From positions 51,169,445-51,233,444 of the forward strand of contig OX352772.1 in NCBI GenBank assembly GCA_947095535.1: DNA of 64,000 nt. The letters are read 5' to 3'. Each line of letters begins with the position of its first letter. Position 1 is the stretch's first letter. The position numbers were made by a program, and so were the translations under genes. The notes beneath the pieces were generated by a model. That model saw nothing but the letters and a program-made list of their open reading frames with translations. It had not been told where the DNA came from and did not search any database. This document shows positions 1 through 11,968 of the stretch, piece after piece. The DNA comes from Poecilobothrus nobilitatus (lineage: Eukaryota > Arthropoda > Insecta > Diptera > Dolichopodidae).

Positions 1-386
1 CTTTATAAAAATTTGTCACAGACTTTTTTCCAGACCATAAAACCACCATACAAAATTGGATGTAAATCGGCAAAAAAAATTTTTGGAACCCCGCTGGGCC
101 GAATCCAGGTAATATGTTGCAACCATATTTCTTCTGCACACCCCTAAAATTAAGAAGAACATTTGTGCAAATATTCAATTAATTTCTTAGGCAGGACAAC
201 GAAAAAACCAAAAAGCTTTAAAAGGATCTCGGGCCGCAATGGGTTAATGAACCGAAAAGCGATATAGCTATATCTCCTTCCAGGCTCATAGAAATGTTCC
301 TGTAAAATTTGGTTGCAATCGGACTAATGGTTTTTACGTTAATCGAGCACAAACAAACAAACAGAATTTTTTACTTATATTAGAAG
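1..386. repeat. Dispersed repeat fragment (family C)
   Basis: The stretch is less AT-rich than its surroundings and has no open frame. It contains phrases typical of the non-coding part of an interspersed element: a short GC-richer block near 91-112, a 'rounded' block near 245-345, and a CAAACAAACAAACAG run near 353-364, after which sequence becomes plain AT-rich. The left end lies outside the window. I did not find a second copy in this window, so the family assignment is tentative. Confidence 0.35.
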
Positions 387-1173
387 ATTCGAAAACTGTA
401 TATTTGAAAGAATTTCGAATTTTTCTGTAAACAAAAATTAAGAAAAATCACAAAGCACTTTTTTTCCTTTATACTTATATAGAAAATACTATTTTAGATG
501 AGGAAAAATTTTTACACAATATGGAAGAAAAACTAATATATATGAGAGTGAATTTTTGCATATTGAAAAAATATACATATAATAGAAGTCAAAATTTTGG
601 TGTGGTGTGGTGTACAAACATTTTAACTCTTTAAATTACTTTTAAGACTTGCTAAAATCTTACTGATAATTTACATTAATTAACATTTTACCAAATAGCG
701 GTTTTATATATGTACATAACAATAAATTTAAAAAAAATGTATGAAGTTATAGCTATTCGTATATCAAATACAAAAAATTTTGTTTTTAAATTCTAATTAA
801 TAATTAAATTCCGCCATCTTAAAAGAAAATTGTCAATAGAAAGTTAATTTGATATTTAAAACACAAAAAAGTTATTTCGCATTTAATAAAAAGTATGGGT
901 ATTTATGGCTAAGTATATGAATATCCAAAGTATAAAACTAATAAAAATTCCATTGTGTTCTTTATTTTAAACGACGTATAAGTTTTATAAACACACGATA
1001 GACTAATAAACAATTTTTTATAAACGAACAAGCAAATTACCAATAATAATAAGCCTATATATATATATTTTCTTTAATTTACTTAATTTCTAATATATTT
1101 TAAAACGGGAATGGAATTCGGCAAAATATTGAAATTTGAAATTTCGAAAAATTTCGAAATATTGAAACCACAT
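387..1173. other. AT-rich spacer, nothing recognised
   Basis: AT-rich sequence with A and T runs. No coding exon, RNA gene or clear repeat was seen on either strand. Confidence 0.5.
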
Positions 1174-2957
1174 AAAACAAGGTAGAATGTAAACCAACGG
1201 TTTTTAAAAGCGCACATTTCCAAAACTCAATACAAACTGTTTAGAAGTGTGACTTACACAAAAATTTGAAAATTTCATGTAATAAGAAAAAACTTGAAAA
1301 TAGGACATTTTTGAGATTTTGAGGGGCCGTAAGTCCGGAATCCTATATAACTGAGAAAAGCTGTTAACACACGTAAAAATATATTATTGAAGCTTTAATT
1401 TTTATGTCTTGCCGAAGAAAAATTTTTACAGGTGTCTAAAAATAGCAAATTTTCAATTTTTGAGGCGTAATAACTCTTAAAGAAAGGGCGTTACCAAAAA
1501 ATTTTCTGAGGAAACTTATACTAATTCTAAAAGTTCTTTCTTGTCTCAAAATTTCAGGTTCTTATCTAAAGGGGTGCCGGAGTTGTGAAAAAAGAAATTT
1601 CATGCAAAATGTGGTTTTCACATAACGGTAAATTTAAATCGTAAATTACAAAATATTACATAATTTTGATATTGTTTTATATAGATAATAAAATTTTCGA
1701 TCTTCTGGCGGTTTTAGATTGCAAAACTATTACGCAAAGCCCGAGATATATACATCTGAAAATGGGGCTTTTTTACAATTTTGAAGAGCTGCAGCTTTGG
1801 AACCCTTTACAACTAAAATAAACCTTTCACACACGTAAAAATATATTATATTAAACCTTTAATTTTCATGTCTTGCCGAAGAAAAATTTTTACAGGTGCC
1901 TAAGTTACAGGTGTCTAAAAATAGCAAATTTTAAATTTTTGAGGCGTAATAACTCTTAAAGAGGGGGCGTTACCAAAAAATTTTCTGAGGAAACTTATAC
2001 TAATTCCAAAAGTTCTTTCTTGTCTCAAAATTTCAGGTTCCTATCTAAAGGGGTGCCGGAGTTATGAAAAAAGAAATTTCATGCAAAATGTGGTTTTCAC
2101 ATAACGGTAAATTTAAATAGTAAATTACAAAATATTACATAATTTTGATATTGTTTTATATAGATAATAAAATTTTCGATCTTCTGGCGGTTTTAGATTG
2201 CAAAACTATTACGCAAAGCCCGAGATATATACATCTGAAAATGGGGCTTTTTTACAATTTTGAAGAGCTGCAACTTTGGAACCCTTTACAACTAAAATAA
2301 ACCTTTCACACACGTAAAAGTATATTATTGTAGCTTTAATTTTTACATCTTGTAGAAGTTAAATGGGTGCAGGTTCCTAAGTTACAGGTGTTTAAAAATA
2401 GCAAATTTTCAATTTTTAAGCCCTAATAGCTCATAAACAGGGGGTGGTCCGAAAAAATTTTCTGAGCAAACTTATACTAATTCTAAAAGTTCTTTCTTGC
2501 CTCAAAATTTCAAGCTTCTATCTAGAAGCGTGCCGGAGTTATGAAAGTAGAAAAATCATGCAAAATTTGGTTTTCACATAACGGTAAATTTAAATACTAA
2601 ATTTAAAAAAATTGTATAATTTTGATATTAATTTACAAAGATAAAAGAAATACCTGTCGAATGACGTTTTCAGATTGAAAAAATCTTAAGCAGAACATAA
2701 GATATATGCATTTAAAAATAGGGCTTTTTCAAAGTTTGAGGGGGTGTAGCTCCGTAATGGGGGGGGCTACATGAAAAAGTTGTTCCACAAAATTATTTTT
2801 TTTATGAGACCTACCCATGGTTAAAATTTTTTTTCTCTATCTTTAACGGTGTAGAAGTTTTGTAAACAGATGGACGGACGGACGGACGGACGGACGGACT
2901 GAGTGAAACTAATAAGCACATTTTTTCAAAATTTTTTTGGAAATGTGCTAAAAACAC
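1174..2957 (+). repeat. Family A dispersed repeat with three internal units
   Basis: This is the longest copy of a repeat also seen at 4,446-5,560, 6,050-6,540 and, inverted, at 59,214-60,042. The 5' end reads AAACAAGGTAGAATG. The body is a block of about 470 bp present three times in tandem (landmark 'tcttgccgaag' or its variant near 1,404, 1,868 and 2,345; spacing 464 and 477). The first two units are nearly identical and the third is more diverged. The 3' end carries a GGAC tetranucleotide run, then 'actgagtgaaactaataagc' and ends near 'aatgtgctaaaa'. No reading frame of useful length exists, so it is non-autonomous or non-coding. Confidence 0.75.
2872..2899. repeat. (GGAC)7 microsatellite
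   Basis: Seven perfect copies of GGAC lie inside the 3' part of the family A repeat. The inverted copy near 59,270-59,290 has only a short, imperfect version of the same run, so the run length varies between copies. Confidence 0.9.
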
Positions 2958-3308
2958 ATATTACACATAATATATGAGATATATGTATATGCATTTAAAT
3001 TTAAACAAATTTAAATTATATTATTCGGTAATTAAACTTCAATATTTCTATCGTGAATTGGTGACCAAATCTACAAAGCAATCCATAAACAAAAATTCAA
3101 AAGTTAAAAATTCACAAAAATATGCAAAGATTAATTGTGGTGATTTTGAATTTCTGAAGTTAAAACAATAAAGATAAATAGCCAACTATATGAAATTCCT
3201 CCTAATTCAGAAACTCGTGTATAATATATGTATTAGTATATAAATGTTCTGCAACGAAAAGTATATATAAATTTTCTGGCCGAAAAATTGAAAATTAAAT
3301 AAGTAAGT

Positions 3309-3545
3309 GCAATCCCCGCCTTATCTTAGTCATTGTTAACCTACAGTATAAATTTCATCAAGATAGCCTCATTATTTTTTGAGTTATCGTGCGTACGGAC
3401 GGACGGACATCGTTAAATCGACTCAGACGGTGATCCTGATTCAGAATATATATACATGTCTATACCTAACTCGCTTGCTTTTGGTGGTTACAAACACTAT
3501 ACCAAAGTTAATATACCCTATACTTAATGTGTAGGGTATAAAAAC
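3309..3545 (+). repeat. Family B repeat, 3' part with terminal hairpin
   Basis: This is nearly identical to 11,729-11,968. It carries 'gttatcgtgcgtacggacgg', then a 'gatcctgattcagaatat' block, and closes with an inverted repeat (TATACCCTA ... TAGGGTATA) that would form a hairpin. Dipteran and other insect Helentron/DINE-type elements end in a comparable way, but that link is from memory of the family style, not a search. No coding sequence. Confidence 0.65.
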
Positions 3546-4445
3546 ATGTATAGAAGAAATGTCAAAAAAGTGAATGTAAAATGAAAACAAAATAGAAAAT
3601 TAAATAAAATTAAATAAAAACAAAATAGAAATGTCAAAAAAAAAATTAACAAACAGGAATGAAAAGGTGACACTTTGAGCATAAAAAAAGGATAAAAAAA
3701 TTAAGTGTAACCGTTATGTTTATAACAAAAAATTGTTAAAAAATAAGTTTCATATCCGCATAAATTATACCAACCTATTCTATATTATATTTTAATTTTT
3801 AAAGAACATTCATACAAATAAAATTCAGATTGATTATTAAAAAAATAGAATTACTATTAATAATAATATAAAAATAGAATTCAAAATCAAAAAAAAATCA
3901 ATACATAATAAATATACTTAATTTTAATAGAAATCGCAATTTCGAATAAAAAGAATTCATTTTAAATCAATTTTTAATTTTTGCTATATACCTACATACA
4001 TATATATAATATATTGTCGTAAAATCAATCTTATAATTTTTGAATCAAATATATTTTAAGAAACATACATATATATGTATGTACTGTATATATATATTCC
4101 AATCAGAATGAAGGTCATAAAAGAAAAGATGAGGTGAAAACTTTTAATCAAAAAAAAGAAAATAAAAATGGAAAAAAAAAAAAATCAAAATTGCGCCGAA
4201 AACATTGACCCAATTCAATATTGTTTTTAATAAAATTTGTTATAAATTTTTTTCATTATTTATTCTAAAATTTTTTGTATTTTAATTAATTTCTATAAAA
4301 ATAAAATGAATAATATATAAATGTATAAAATTTTATAAAAATAAATGATAATAAACTCATAAATTTTTAAATTTTTAATATTACTTATATATTATAAAGA
4401 AAAACAAACATAGAAATTTCCAAAATCCCCTCAACATTTAAAAAA
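3546..4445. other. AT-rich spacer
   Basis: AT-rich sequence with A runs and ATATGTAT-type simple sequence around 4,000-4,100. No gene or RNA signal seen. Confidence 0.5.
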
Positions 4446-5560
4446 AAAAAAACAAGTCAGAATGAAAACGAACGGTTTTCAAAAGTCCACATTTTTAAAA
4501 AAAAATAATACAAAAAGTTTAGCAAACTGTGACTTGTACCAAAATTTTGTAATTTTTATTAAAATTTTATATCAAAGATAAAATAATTAGAAAAAGCTGT
4601 TAACCCTTACAAAATTATAATTTTAAAGCTTTAATTTGTGTGTTTTATTTTGAAAAAATTTATGCAGATATTTCAAGTTACTTAAATTAAGTTACAAGTG
4701 TCTAGAAAATAGAAAAAATTCTATTTTTGACCTCTAATAGCTATTAAATAGAGGGAGGAGCACAAAAAAAAAATTCTATATGGATATGCCAATTTTAACA
4801 AGTCTTTCTTCCCTGACATTTTTACGTTTCTACTAACTAATAAGCGTGGCGGAGTTATGAAGAAGAAACAAAATTTTAAATTATATACTTAATAATTAAG
4901 AGCTGGATTAAGATCCCATAGATGCCCTAAGTACTTAAAAAGAAAAATTAACAAAATTTTATATTAGCCATCACAAATTTTACATTTATCGTGAACGCAC
5001 TTTTGAAATTTAGCGATGCAAAATTATTGACACTAAAATTTGCATGTATATGAAAATTTGTATAAACAACCTATGACTGTACAGTATAGCATAGTCTAAG
5101 AAACCCATATATCTTGAAAATCAGGAAGTCGGAGTACAAGAGTGCAAGATTACTGAGGTTGCTTATGATAGGCTAAAGCCAGTGTACAATTGAACAACGT
5201 ATATGAAATTTTTTACACTAGGAAAAAAAAAAAGTGGCACGTTTGTCATGGCAGAATTTCGGTGGTGCCCCCATTTAATTTATTTTGATCCACTGAATTA
5301 TAATTTAATTTGATCCACTGAATTAATTTGATATTGATATATATAGATATAAAAGCATAGAGATTTTATAAATTTTGAGAAACTATAGCTCCGTAGTAGG
5401 TGGAGCTACATAGAAAAAAAATTATTCTAAAACATTAATTTCTATCTTAAACAATGTGGAAATTTTAGAAACAGACGAAAGGACAAACAGGCAAAGTGAA
5501 ACTAATAGGCAAAGTTTTCAAAAATTTTTTGAGAAAACGTACTAAAAATCATTATTATGT
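4446..5560 (+). repeat. Family A dispersed repeat, diverged copy
   Basis: The copy begins with AAACAAGTCAGAATG and shares the same order of landmarks as 1,174-2,957: a 'ggttttcaaaagtccacat' block, a 'ttacaagtgtctag' block, and a closing 'gtgaaactaataggc' block near 5,496. It has one unit rather than three and is interrupted around 4,890-5,350 by unrelated AT-rich sequence. It is clearly older than the copy at 1.2 kb. Confidence 0.6.
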
Positions 5561-6049
5561 ATTTGTTGATCTTTCAAATGAATTATGAGTCATTTTAAAG
5601 AAATTATTGTGAAATATTCAAAAAAAAAAAACACTAATTATGAACATTTCTAATGAATATACATATTAAAATTCCTTTTCTCTGAACATATTTTTGAAAT
5701 ACAATTAAAATTGAAAAATTAATTTCTTTTAACGTATGATTCAAAATTAATTAAAATTTCTTATGTACTTAGGTAGTATATAGGTACTCTAGATACTTGC
5801 TCACTCGTTTATTTGTTAAGAAATTCATTCATTATTCATTCATTCATCAGTGACATATACGATATGTAAATAAACATGAGTTGTATAAGTATGTAGATAA
5901 ACTAATACCATATAAATATAAATTCTTCAAGCAACCGTTATATTTTTTATTTATTTAATTTTTTTTTGCACTACGCATTATATCCTCAACAATTTCAAAT
6001 TATCGAGTAAAAAGAAAATGCAAAAAAATCGTTTAAAAAATTTGTTAGA
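5561..6049. other. AT-rich spacer
   Basis: AT-rich sequence. There is a short ATTC-type run near 5,822-5,848. Nothing else recognised. Confidence 0.45.
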
Positions 6050-6540
6050 AAAATTTGGAAAGGTGTTCAAGTTACAGGTGTTTAAAAAAGGAATTTTTAG
6101 TTTTGGAGCCCCATACAGCTCCGAAACGCGGGGCGATACAAAAATATTTTCTGAAATGACTCGTATTTTCTGAAATGACTCATATTTTCTGAAATGGCTC
6201 ATTATTTACAGAGGTCTAACTTCTCTCAAAATTTCAAGTTTCTAACTTAAACAGTTTGGAAGATAGAAGGGGTCAAGAATTTTGCAAAATTTGAGTTTCG
6301 TATAACGGAAAATTAAGACATCGTATGCGACAAGTATATATTTATTGTATATATACATACTTTTAAATCTAATAAAAGCAGTAATCGTTTGGCGTTTTCA
6401 AATTGAAGATATATTCTTTACAACTTGGGTTATAACAATTTAAATATAGAGCTTTTTCGAACTTGGGAGGCTGTAGCTTCGTAACGGGTGGGGCTACAGA
6501 AAAAAATTAATAATAAAATTAATATTTTTATGATATCTAT
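6050..6540 (+). repeat. Family A repeat, 5'-truncated copy
   Basis: One unit of family A can be followed: 'caagttacaggtgttta', a 'gccccatacagctccg' block, a 'tttctgaaatgactc' motif repeated three times (about 6,149-6,200), and the closing 'ctgtagcttcgtaacgg' block. The 5' head is missing and the 3' GGAC run is replaced by family B sequence. Confidence 0.55.
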
Positions 6541-6589
6541 CAGCAGTTGAAATTTCATGGCTCTATTTCAAAAAAACAAGGAAACCTAC

Positions 6590-6805
6590 AAATTGATGTA
6601 AGAATATTTTGTTTTAATTTCAAGACTCTAGCTTTCTTAGTTTTTGAGTTATCTTGCTTACGGACGGACGAACAAAGCTTAATTGACTTAGAATTTGATT
6701 CTGATCCGATCCATACATTTGAAGGTATATATAGCTAGCTTATTTCGACATATTACAAACGGAGGAGCAATTTTAATATACCCGATCCTTATCGTACGGG
6801 TATAA
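6590..6805 (+). repeat. Family B repeat, diverged copy
   Basis: It contains 'gttatcttgcttacggacgg', a degraded 'gattctgatccgatc' block and a terminal inverted repeat (ATACCCGAT ... TACGGGTAT), the same order as at 3,309-3,545. It is more diverged than the other two copies. Confidence 0.5.
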
Positions 6806-7537
6806 TGATATATATTTTTTTTTTTTAATTTATCAAATACATTTAATGAAAATTGAATGTATCTATAATGTCAAATTCAAATTTATTTAAAATTTCAATT
6901 CTATTAAAATAAAATTTTGAAAAATTTTTAATAGATAGGATACTCGCCTAAAAAACTTTCAAAAATTTTAATGTTAGACATTTTAATTTCAAAGATGAAA
7001 TGTTAATTTATATACATATTATTTTATTTTTAGAAATCACTTACAAAATGTTAAACAAATAATTAAATTAATTGATTTTTTTTTTTTTTTTTTTTTTGAA
7101 ATGCATATTAACTATAAAGTTGATTGAAAGGAATTTAAAAATTTCAAGAAAAATTTGTGTACCGTATAATAACATTTTTTGCATGCCAATCTTTTGCAAG
7201 GTATGCTGGATAAATATAGAAAATAGATAGAGTTTTTTTTGTGAAAACTTTTTTAGACGAGTTGTTTTTCTAATTAAATATATCCCCTGCTTTGATATGT
7301 TAAAGTAGTTTGATGGAACTGATAAATCGAGATATATGCAAGAAATTAAACATGAAACGGAATAATGGACATATAAAAAACCTTAACAAATCAATTTAAC
7401 AAATCTCTAAATGAAAAAATATAGTCAGAATTAGCTGGAGAACTGTAATTGTTATCATATGTAACACTAAAAAAAAAAAAAAAAACTCAAGGCAATAGAA
7501 TTCGGTATCTGACAGTTACTCATAAAAACTAACTTTT
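6806..7537. other. AT-rich spacer
   Basis: AT-rich, with a T run at 7,077-7,097. No coding exon or RNA gene recognised. Confidence 0.45.
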
Positions 7538-7550
7538 AAATTTTCGTCAG

Positions 7551-7734
7551 GGGCCTCGGTGGTCTAGTGTGTAAAAGCGTATAAGATTCGATGTAAACAA
7601 CGAGGAAGCGTGGGTTCGAGTTCCACAGATGTCGTAAGAATAATCCCCGCTTACGAGATTTACAGCTACGCCAGAAAAGGAAAGGCTGTGTAAATTGCTT
7701 GTCATATTTATGTTACATTATAAAAAAAACAGAA
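7551..7734 (+). repeat. tRNA-derived SINE with 13-bp target duplication
   Basis: The head 'ggggcctcggtggtctagtg' resembles a tRNA 5' end with an A-box-like segment, and 'gtgggttcgagttcc' is a B box, so internal RNA polymerase III promoter elements are present. A shared tail block ('gtcgtaagaataa ... aaggctgtgtaa') and an A-rich end follow. The insertion is flanked by an identical 13-base direct repeat, AAATTTTCGTCAG, at 7,538-7,550 and 7,735-7,747, proving a target-primed insertion. The family recurs at 7,882-8,063 (minus), 9,191-9,370, 25,944-26,124 and, diverged, 61,621-61,745. Confidence 0.85.
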
Positions 7735-7876
7735 AAATTTTCGTCAGCCAAGATATTCAAAAGCAATGTTTTTAAAAGACTTTTATTATAAAATAGTTTT
7801 ATGATAATAGCTTTTATAATATTTTATGTTCCCTTATTAAAACTAGAGTTCAACTCTTCCTTTACCTCTTCCTTGC

Positions 7877-7881
<5 letters not shown>

Positions 7882-7917
<36 letters not shown>

Positions 7918-8063
7918 TAATGCGTTTCTCTGCCATATAAATGTGGACAGGAAATTACACAGTCTTTCCTGTTCAGGCGTGGCTCTAAATGTCGTAAGGG
8001 GGAATAACCTCGGTGTTTACAGCGTATTTTATACACTCTTACCCACTAGGCCACCGAGGCCCC
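7882..8063 (-). repeat. tRNA-derived SINE, minus strand, with (TA)n tail
   Basis: Read on the minus strand it starts GGGGCCTCGGTGGCCTAGTG and carries the A-box-like head. The middle of the tRNA part is deleted, so the B box is absent, but the tail block is intact. It ends in a TA microsatellite at about 7,884-7,914. CTTGCATATA flanks both sides (7,872-7,881 and 8,066-8,075), which fits a target-site duplication. Confidence 0.8.
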
Positions 8064-8075
8064 AACTTGCATATA

Positions 8076-9177
8076 TTTAAGATGCTTGTTCATTCTATTA
8101 CTCGATAACTAAATTGGGAGACAGTTAGTTTTGATGATTAAAAATTTTAGGGATTAAGTTAGAAAAATTTTTACTGTATAAATATTACGAGAATAATTGA
8201 TCCAATGTTTCAACGGCTTCAATCTAGCCTAAATGTACATTTGTGACCGCTTTCTCCATATATACCTAAGCTTGATTTTTTTTTTGTATTAAATATTTGT
8301 TTAAATCGTGTCATTATGTTAATATAACCAATATAAATAATAATATATTTTTTCATTTTAATACAAAATATATCGAGACGATAGTGTAAAACATAGTATT
8401 ACGATTAAAGGCTATGCTTTGAAAGGATTTAAGAATACAATTGAAGATAACCCTAAAAAAATAAAATTTCTTTTTTATTTTACAACGTTTTATTGTCGGT
8501 TTCTTTTTAAAACTAATTTGAAAAAATCTGATATAAAAATATTTAAGCCTTGATAAAATTGAGAACAAATACTTTTCAATTTAGAGTATAATATTGGTAA
8601 GATCTAAAGAATTCTTTTATATTTTTACTTTTAATATTTAGTTTTAAACTAAGTTTGATTTTTTTTTCTACATTTGAAATATAAATTTTAATTTAACAAA
8701 ATATTATAAAACAAAAAATTTTAATCATATAAATATTTCATTTTATGATTATTTAAGTTTTTTAAAAAATTTTCCACGCCTAAAATAATATTTTCCTTTT
8801 ATATGAATATTATTAAGTAGTAAAGAACAAAGTATATTTGTTTAAGGTGTGGCATTTTTTTAATTGTAACTTTTAAGAATTAATGTTTAAATATTTTTAA
8901 GGATATGGAAATTTCCACTTCTATAAAGATGCTTAACTTAACATAGTCCATATATATATATATAATATTTGATATAATAAATTTTGTAATTTATTATGTT
9001 TGTTTTACAATAGTATATATAGTAGTTAATTTTTACCAAAATTACTATTTGCACTACCACATACAATATTTACTACACCTAAAAAGAATTTAAAAAATGT
9101 TATGTGGTATGTCGGTGATAAGATGATTCTATTATTGTATATGGAGTTTCAACCGCAATTTCGAATTTAAAATATTA
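8076..9177. other. AT-rich spacer
   Basis: AT-rich sequence between two SINE insertions. One minus-strand open stretch near 8,353-8,568 is low-complexity with no recognisable domain. No gene supported. Confidence 0.45.
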
Positions 9178-9190
9178 AATACACATTATA

Positions 9191-9370
9191 CATTATGGGA
9201 TCTCGGTGGCCTAGTGGGTAAGAGCGTATAAAATACGCTGTAAACACCAAGAGAGTGTGGGTTCGAATCCCACACACGTCGTAAGAATTATTCCCCCTTA
9301 CGACATTTACAGCCAAGCCTGAACAGGAAAGGTTGCGTAATTGGCAGAGAAATGAATTAAAAAAACAAAA
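9191..9370 (+). repeat. tRNA-derived SINE with target duplication
   Basis: This is the cleanest copy in the window. It has the tRNA-like head with an A box ('tggcctagtgggtaagagcg') and a perfect B box ('gggttcgaatccc'), then the tail block 'cccccttacgacatttacag', and an A-rich end. AAATACACATTAT flanks it at 9,178-9,190 and 9,371-9,383. The head resembles a leucine or serine-like tRNA, but it cannot fold as a complete tRNA gene. Confidence 0.85.
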
Positions 9371-10129
9371 AAATACACATTATGATTATTTACGGCAATT
9401 ATTTATGGAGGGATTTTAAAGTTGGCTACAAAATCAGAGTTATACGCTTTTTCTAAAAGGTATATAAAAATTTTTAATTCTAAATTCGCTCGTAATTCAG
9501 AATCTCAGAAATACATTTATTCTGGAAAAAGGGGCAAATCTGATTTCGCAACCGGCTATAAAATCCTACTCAATAGATATATACATACATATATATGTAT
9601 ATATCTGGACTGATCGGAATATGGAAAATAAATGTATCTTATTCTATAGTTGGCCGGGGCAATTGCGACTTCTACTCACTTCGATGAGCCAGAAGTCCCA
9701 TGGGATTTTTGACCTTTTTTTGGGGCTTTTGTCTCATAGAGGTAAGTGGGACTTTTAACCCTGCACCAAAAAAAAGTACTAACTAAAGTACTAAAGTAAT
9801 TTTTTGTATCGAAACATTCTTTATTGAAAATATTTTGTTTTGTAGTATGTATTATATGTTTATAAACAATTTTATTTTCTATTAATACAGAATTTTATAT
9901 ATTATTTTGTTCGATGTTTATTAAAATTGTATTAATTTTATGTATTTTATGGTGATTTTTAAATGATGAGAAATTACTAAATGTGCTTAAAAAATCATTT
10001 TCGATATAATTTAAAATGATTAATTCAAAGCTTAATATCCACAAAATATTGATTACATACAAAATATTTAACCATATATATAACTATTTTATTTCAATTA
10101 AAATTATTCTTAAATTAAAATTATTTATT
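9371..10129. other. Spacer with a stem-loop and repeat monomers
   Basis: Two inverted monomers of the 'gttggctacaaaatcag' repeat family lie at about 9,420-9,575. A GC-richer patch at 9,642-9,775 is an imperfect inverted repeat (arms around 9,668-9,689 and 9,735-9,757). The rest is AT-rich with no gene seen. Confidence 0.4.
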
Positions 10130-11059
10130 AAGACCAATTTATTTAAATTAAATAAAGATTTATAATTGGAAAAATCTATTGACGATTCTATTTCATAAAA
10201 AACGTCTTGTAAAAAACTAAAAAAATTACTACTTTCGAAAGGATATGAAATATTTAGAACATTAAATAATTTAAATAATATATCTAATGCAATAAGAAAT
10301 TCTTTAAATTTATATAAAATTGAATCAGCAAATACAACAAATTCAGCTGAAGATTCTTCACCTACAATAATTATCGCTGGTTGTTAGGTAATTTTCTTTT
10401 TTACACAAAACTCTTTTCTCTTATTAATTTCTGTCTGTATTTCAGAGGTATTATTCACAAAAATTAAAAAAGAATTCCATCCGTCACTAATGCTAACCTT
10501 CCACAAAACACCATCAATTTTTTTCATGGTGGTTGGCTTTATAATTATATTAAATAATTTCACAAACTGCAATCTGCGGTATTCTATAAATTATAAGTAA
10601 AAAAATTTCTTAATTTATTTATTTAAATATATTTTTAATATTAAGTTTTTAAGATTTTAGGGTTTGATTGAGTGTAAAACATGAAAATACCTTTATTTGA
10701 CGATAATTTTTTCAATATATCTCTTTCAGGTCCGTATTTATAAAAATATTTTCTAATTGCTGTTCAATTATTTCAAAATTTTTAAGCAAAATATTAGTTT
10801 TTCCTGGATATTTTATGTCAAAGTCAATTTCAATCTAAAATTATTATAGTTTTAAAATTTATTATTTTAAAAATTTAAAATTTATTCTTTGCAACTTAAT
10901 GAAAATGTATTGAAAACAAGTAAAAATAACAGTAAGTAGATGCAACCGACTTATTTATATCCTACACCTAAAACATTCAAATTAAATTAAAAATCCATAA
11001 GTTATTTTAGTTAGGTATTTAATACAAGCTAAAAAAAATAAATGCTGTTACAATCTTTG

Positions 11060-11968
11060 TACAAAATTTCAGGTTTCTATCTTTATTAAATTCGAAAATA
11101 TGATTGTTAGGTCTTGGGAAGTGTGTGAAGGCACGCGGACCACCACCCCAATTCATCTCAAATTTTAGAGACATCAACAGGGTAGAACATTCTTATATCA
11201 AATTTCAAGTTTTTATATTTATTAATTTCGAAGATATGCTTGTTTGCTCTTAGGAGTTGTGTGGCAGATACCCGAACAACCATTGTAATTCATCTTAAAT
11301 TTTGGACAAATCAGGGATTCAGGAAATAACACCCTTGTACCAAATTTGAAGTTTCTGTCTTTATTAATTTCGAAGATATGCTTGTTCGGTTTTGGGAGTT
11401 GTATGGGAGGTACCCAAACGACCACTCCAATTCATCTCAAATTTTAGGCAAATCAGGGATTTAGGAAACAGCACCCTCGTATCAAATTTGAAGTTCCTAT
11501 CTTTATTAATTTTGAAGATATGCATGTTCGGTTTTGAGAGTTGTATGGGAGGTACCCGAACAACCACTCCACTTCATCTCAAATTTTGGGGATATCAGGG
11601 ATTCAGAAAAACACACCCTCCTACAAAATTTTAAGTTTCTATCTTTATTAATTTAGAAAATATGCGTATTAGGTTTTGGAAGTTGTATGGGAGGTACTCG
11701 AACGCATGGTCCAATTTCGCCCATTTACAATCCCCGCCTTACCTTAGTCATTTTTAACCTACAGTATAAATTTCATCAAGATAGCATCATTATTTTTTGA
11801 GTTATCGTGCGTACGGACGGACGGACGGACATCGCTAAATCGACTCCGGCGGTGATCCTGATTCAGAATATATATACATGTCTATACCTAACTCGCTTCC
11901 TTTTGGTGGTTACAAACACCATACCAAAGTTAATATACCCTATACTTAATGTGTAGGGTATAAAAATA
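11060..11968 (+). mobile_element. Helentron-like family B element with 142-bp tandem array
   Basis: Five tandem units begin near 11,066, 11,199, 11,341, 11,483 and 11,624 (spacing 133, 142, 142, 141), each carrying 'tatctttattaatttcgaag' and 'tgggaggtacccgaac' or variants. They run into the family B 3' module at 11,729-11,968, ending in the TATACCCTA/TAGGGTATA hairpin. A central minisatellite followed by a hairpin-bearing 3' end is the layout of non-autonomous Helentron/DINE-1-type elements. Open frames of 67-80 codons here are only the repeat read in phase. It lies within an intron of the SAM-family pseudogene. Confidence 0.6.

Noticed and set aside
1391..2830. CRISPR-like regularly spaced repeats
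   Set aside because: Units are about 470 bp, without spacers, in a eukaryotic genome; this is a tandemly expanded dispersed repeat.
2872..2899. Telomere-like repeat (GGAC)n
   Set aside because: Insect telomere repeats are TTAGG-type; this is a microsatellite inside a dispersed repeat.
9191..9280. Possible tRNA gene
   Set aside because: Good A and B boxes, but no complete cloverleaf, and the flanking target duplications and shared tail show it is a SINE.
11222..11634. Overlapping open frames of 67-80 codons on both strands
   Set aside because: They are the 142-bp tandem repeat read in phase (the peptides repeat with the unit), not a gene.
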